Positions 63,769-64,000 of a stretch of 64,000 nucleotides of DNA are shown one piece after another. The number at the start of each line of letters is the position of its first letter. Positions within the stretch are counted from its first letter, which is position 1. The translations under genes were made by a program, and so were the position numbers. Origin of the DNA: Pseudalgibacter ostreae (GTDB taxonomy: Bacteria; Bacteroidota; Bacteroidia; Flavobacteriales; Flavobacteriaceae). Below the pieces are notes generated by a model that was not told the DNA's origin, ran no database searches, and worked only from the letters and a program-made list of their open reading frames with translations. The DNA lies in NCBI RefSeq assembly GCF_042427585.1, contig NZ_JBHMFC010000008.1, positions 1 to 64,000 on the forward strand. The letters run 5' to 3'.

Positions 63769-64000
63769 TTATTTAACAACCGTAATGGAGCCTTTTTTAG
63801 TTTTATTGTCTGGGGTAGTAATGATATAATAGTAAACTGGGTTTATATGTTGAAAATCTAATTGGTTTTCTGGCCAATTATTTTGGTAATTATTAGTTTT
63901 AAATACCGTTTTACCTTGCGCATTTATAATGAGGACTTCGGTATTTGCCCCATTTACATAATTTTGTGGGATAACCCATGTGTCATTAATACCATCTCCA
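63769..64000 (-). CDS. C-terminus of a T9SS type B-sorted surface protein (cut by window edge)
   Basis: The frame is open to the right edge and ends at TAA (63769-63771), one base before the ATG of the PorP/SprF-type gene. The 76 visible residues (GDGINDTWVIPQNY, EVLIINAQGKTVFKT, DNKTKKGSITVVK) are a gliding motility-associated C-terminal (CHU_C) domain, the export signal for the type IX system. Its place before SprD-like and SprB fits sprC of F. johnsoniae, but the identity cannot be shown from the fragment. Confidence 0.8.
   Translation of the reverse strand, partial: GDGINDTWVIPQNYVNGANTEVLIINAQGKTVFKTNNYQNNWPENQLDFQHINPVYYYIITTPDNKTKKGSITVVK

Overview
The window reads as the chromosome of a marine-type gliding flavobacterium (phylum Bacteroidota). 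The evidence is low GC, promoter boxes of the Bacteroidota type (TAnnTTTG) instead of sigma70 -10 boxes, a type IX secretion/gliding block (SprB-like giant adhesin, PorP/SprF proteins, type B C-terminal sorting domain), a surface B12-binding lipoprotein behind a cobalamin riboswitch, and flavobacterial variants of housekeeping genes (DnaX without its zinc site, a RibBA whose second half has lost its zinc cysteines).

Layout. 0-0.4 kb: 3' end of a DDE transposase cut by the window edge. 0.4-5.7 kb: TPR membrane protein, a 44-residue THX ribosomal protein gene, YaaA, a thioesterase, a DUF3307/SatD gene pair preceded by three evenly spaced palindromes, and RmuC. 5.9-10.9 kb: a B12 uptake region. 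An ABC importer operon (ATPase, permease, binding lipoprotein) faces left; a cobalamin riboswitch and a BtuG-like beta-propeller lipoprotein face right. The TonB receptor expected next to them is missing. 11.2-15.5 kb: UbiA prenyltransferase, Maf, a lipoprotein, a small MscS channel, CorA. 15.6-22.1 kb: WD40 protein, DnaX, a large FAD/Fe-S oxidoreductase, a small outer-membrane barrel.

22.3-25.7 kb is a tight three-gene cassette: ATP-grasp ligase with a RimK-like N-terminal domain, a GCS2-type carboxylate-amine ligase and an N-formylglutamate amidohydrolase-like enzyme. It looks like a pathway for a small peptide or amide whose product cannot be named from sequence. 25.7-38.1 kb is mostly housekeeping: panB, RluA-type pseudouridine synthase, NhaC antiporter, a peroxiredoxin/thioredoxin/DUF6952 set, thiol peroxidase, diacylglycerol kinase, FtsK, LolA-like carrier, LptF/G permease, RibB(A).

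38.2-46.2 kb, all on the minus strand, is a five-gene phosphorelay: two stand-alone receivers, two histidine kinases and one membrane PAS protein without a kinase. None carries a DNA-binding output domain. 46.4-64 kb is a gliding/adhesin operon on the minus strand, resembling sprC-sprD-sprB-sprF of Flavobacterium johnsoniae in order and domain content. Its 4611-residue adhesin occupies 13.8 kb and contains a roughly 1.19-kiloresidue higher-order repeat. No rRNA, tRNA or CRISPR array was recognised. All family calls are from reading the sequence; no database search was run.
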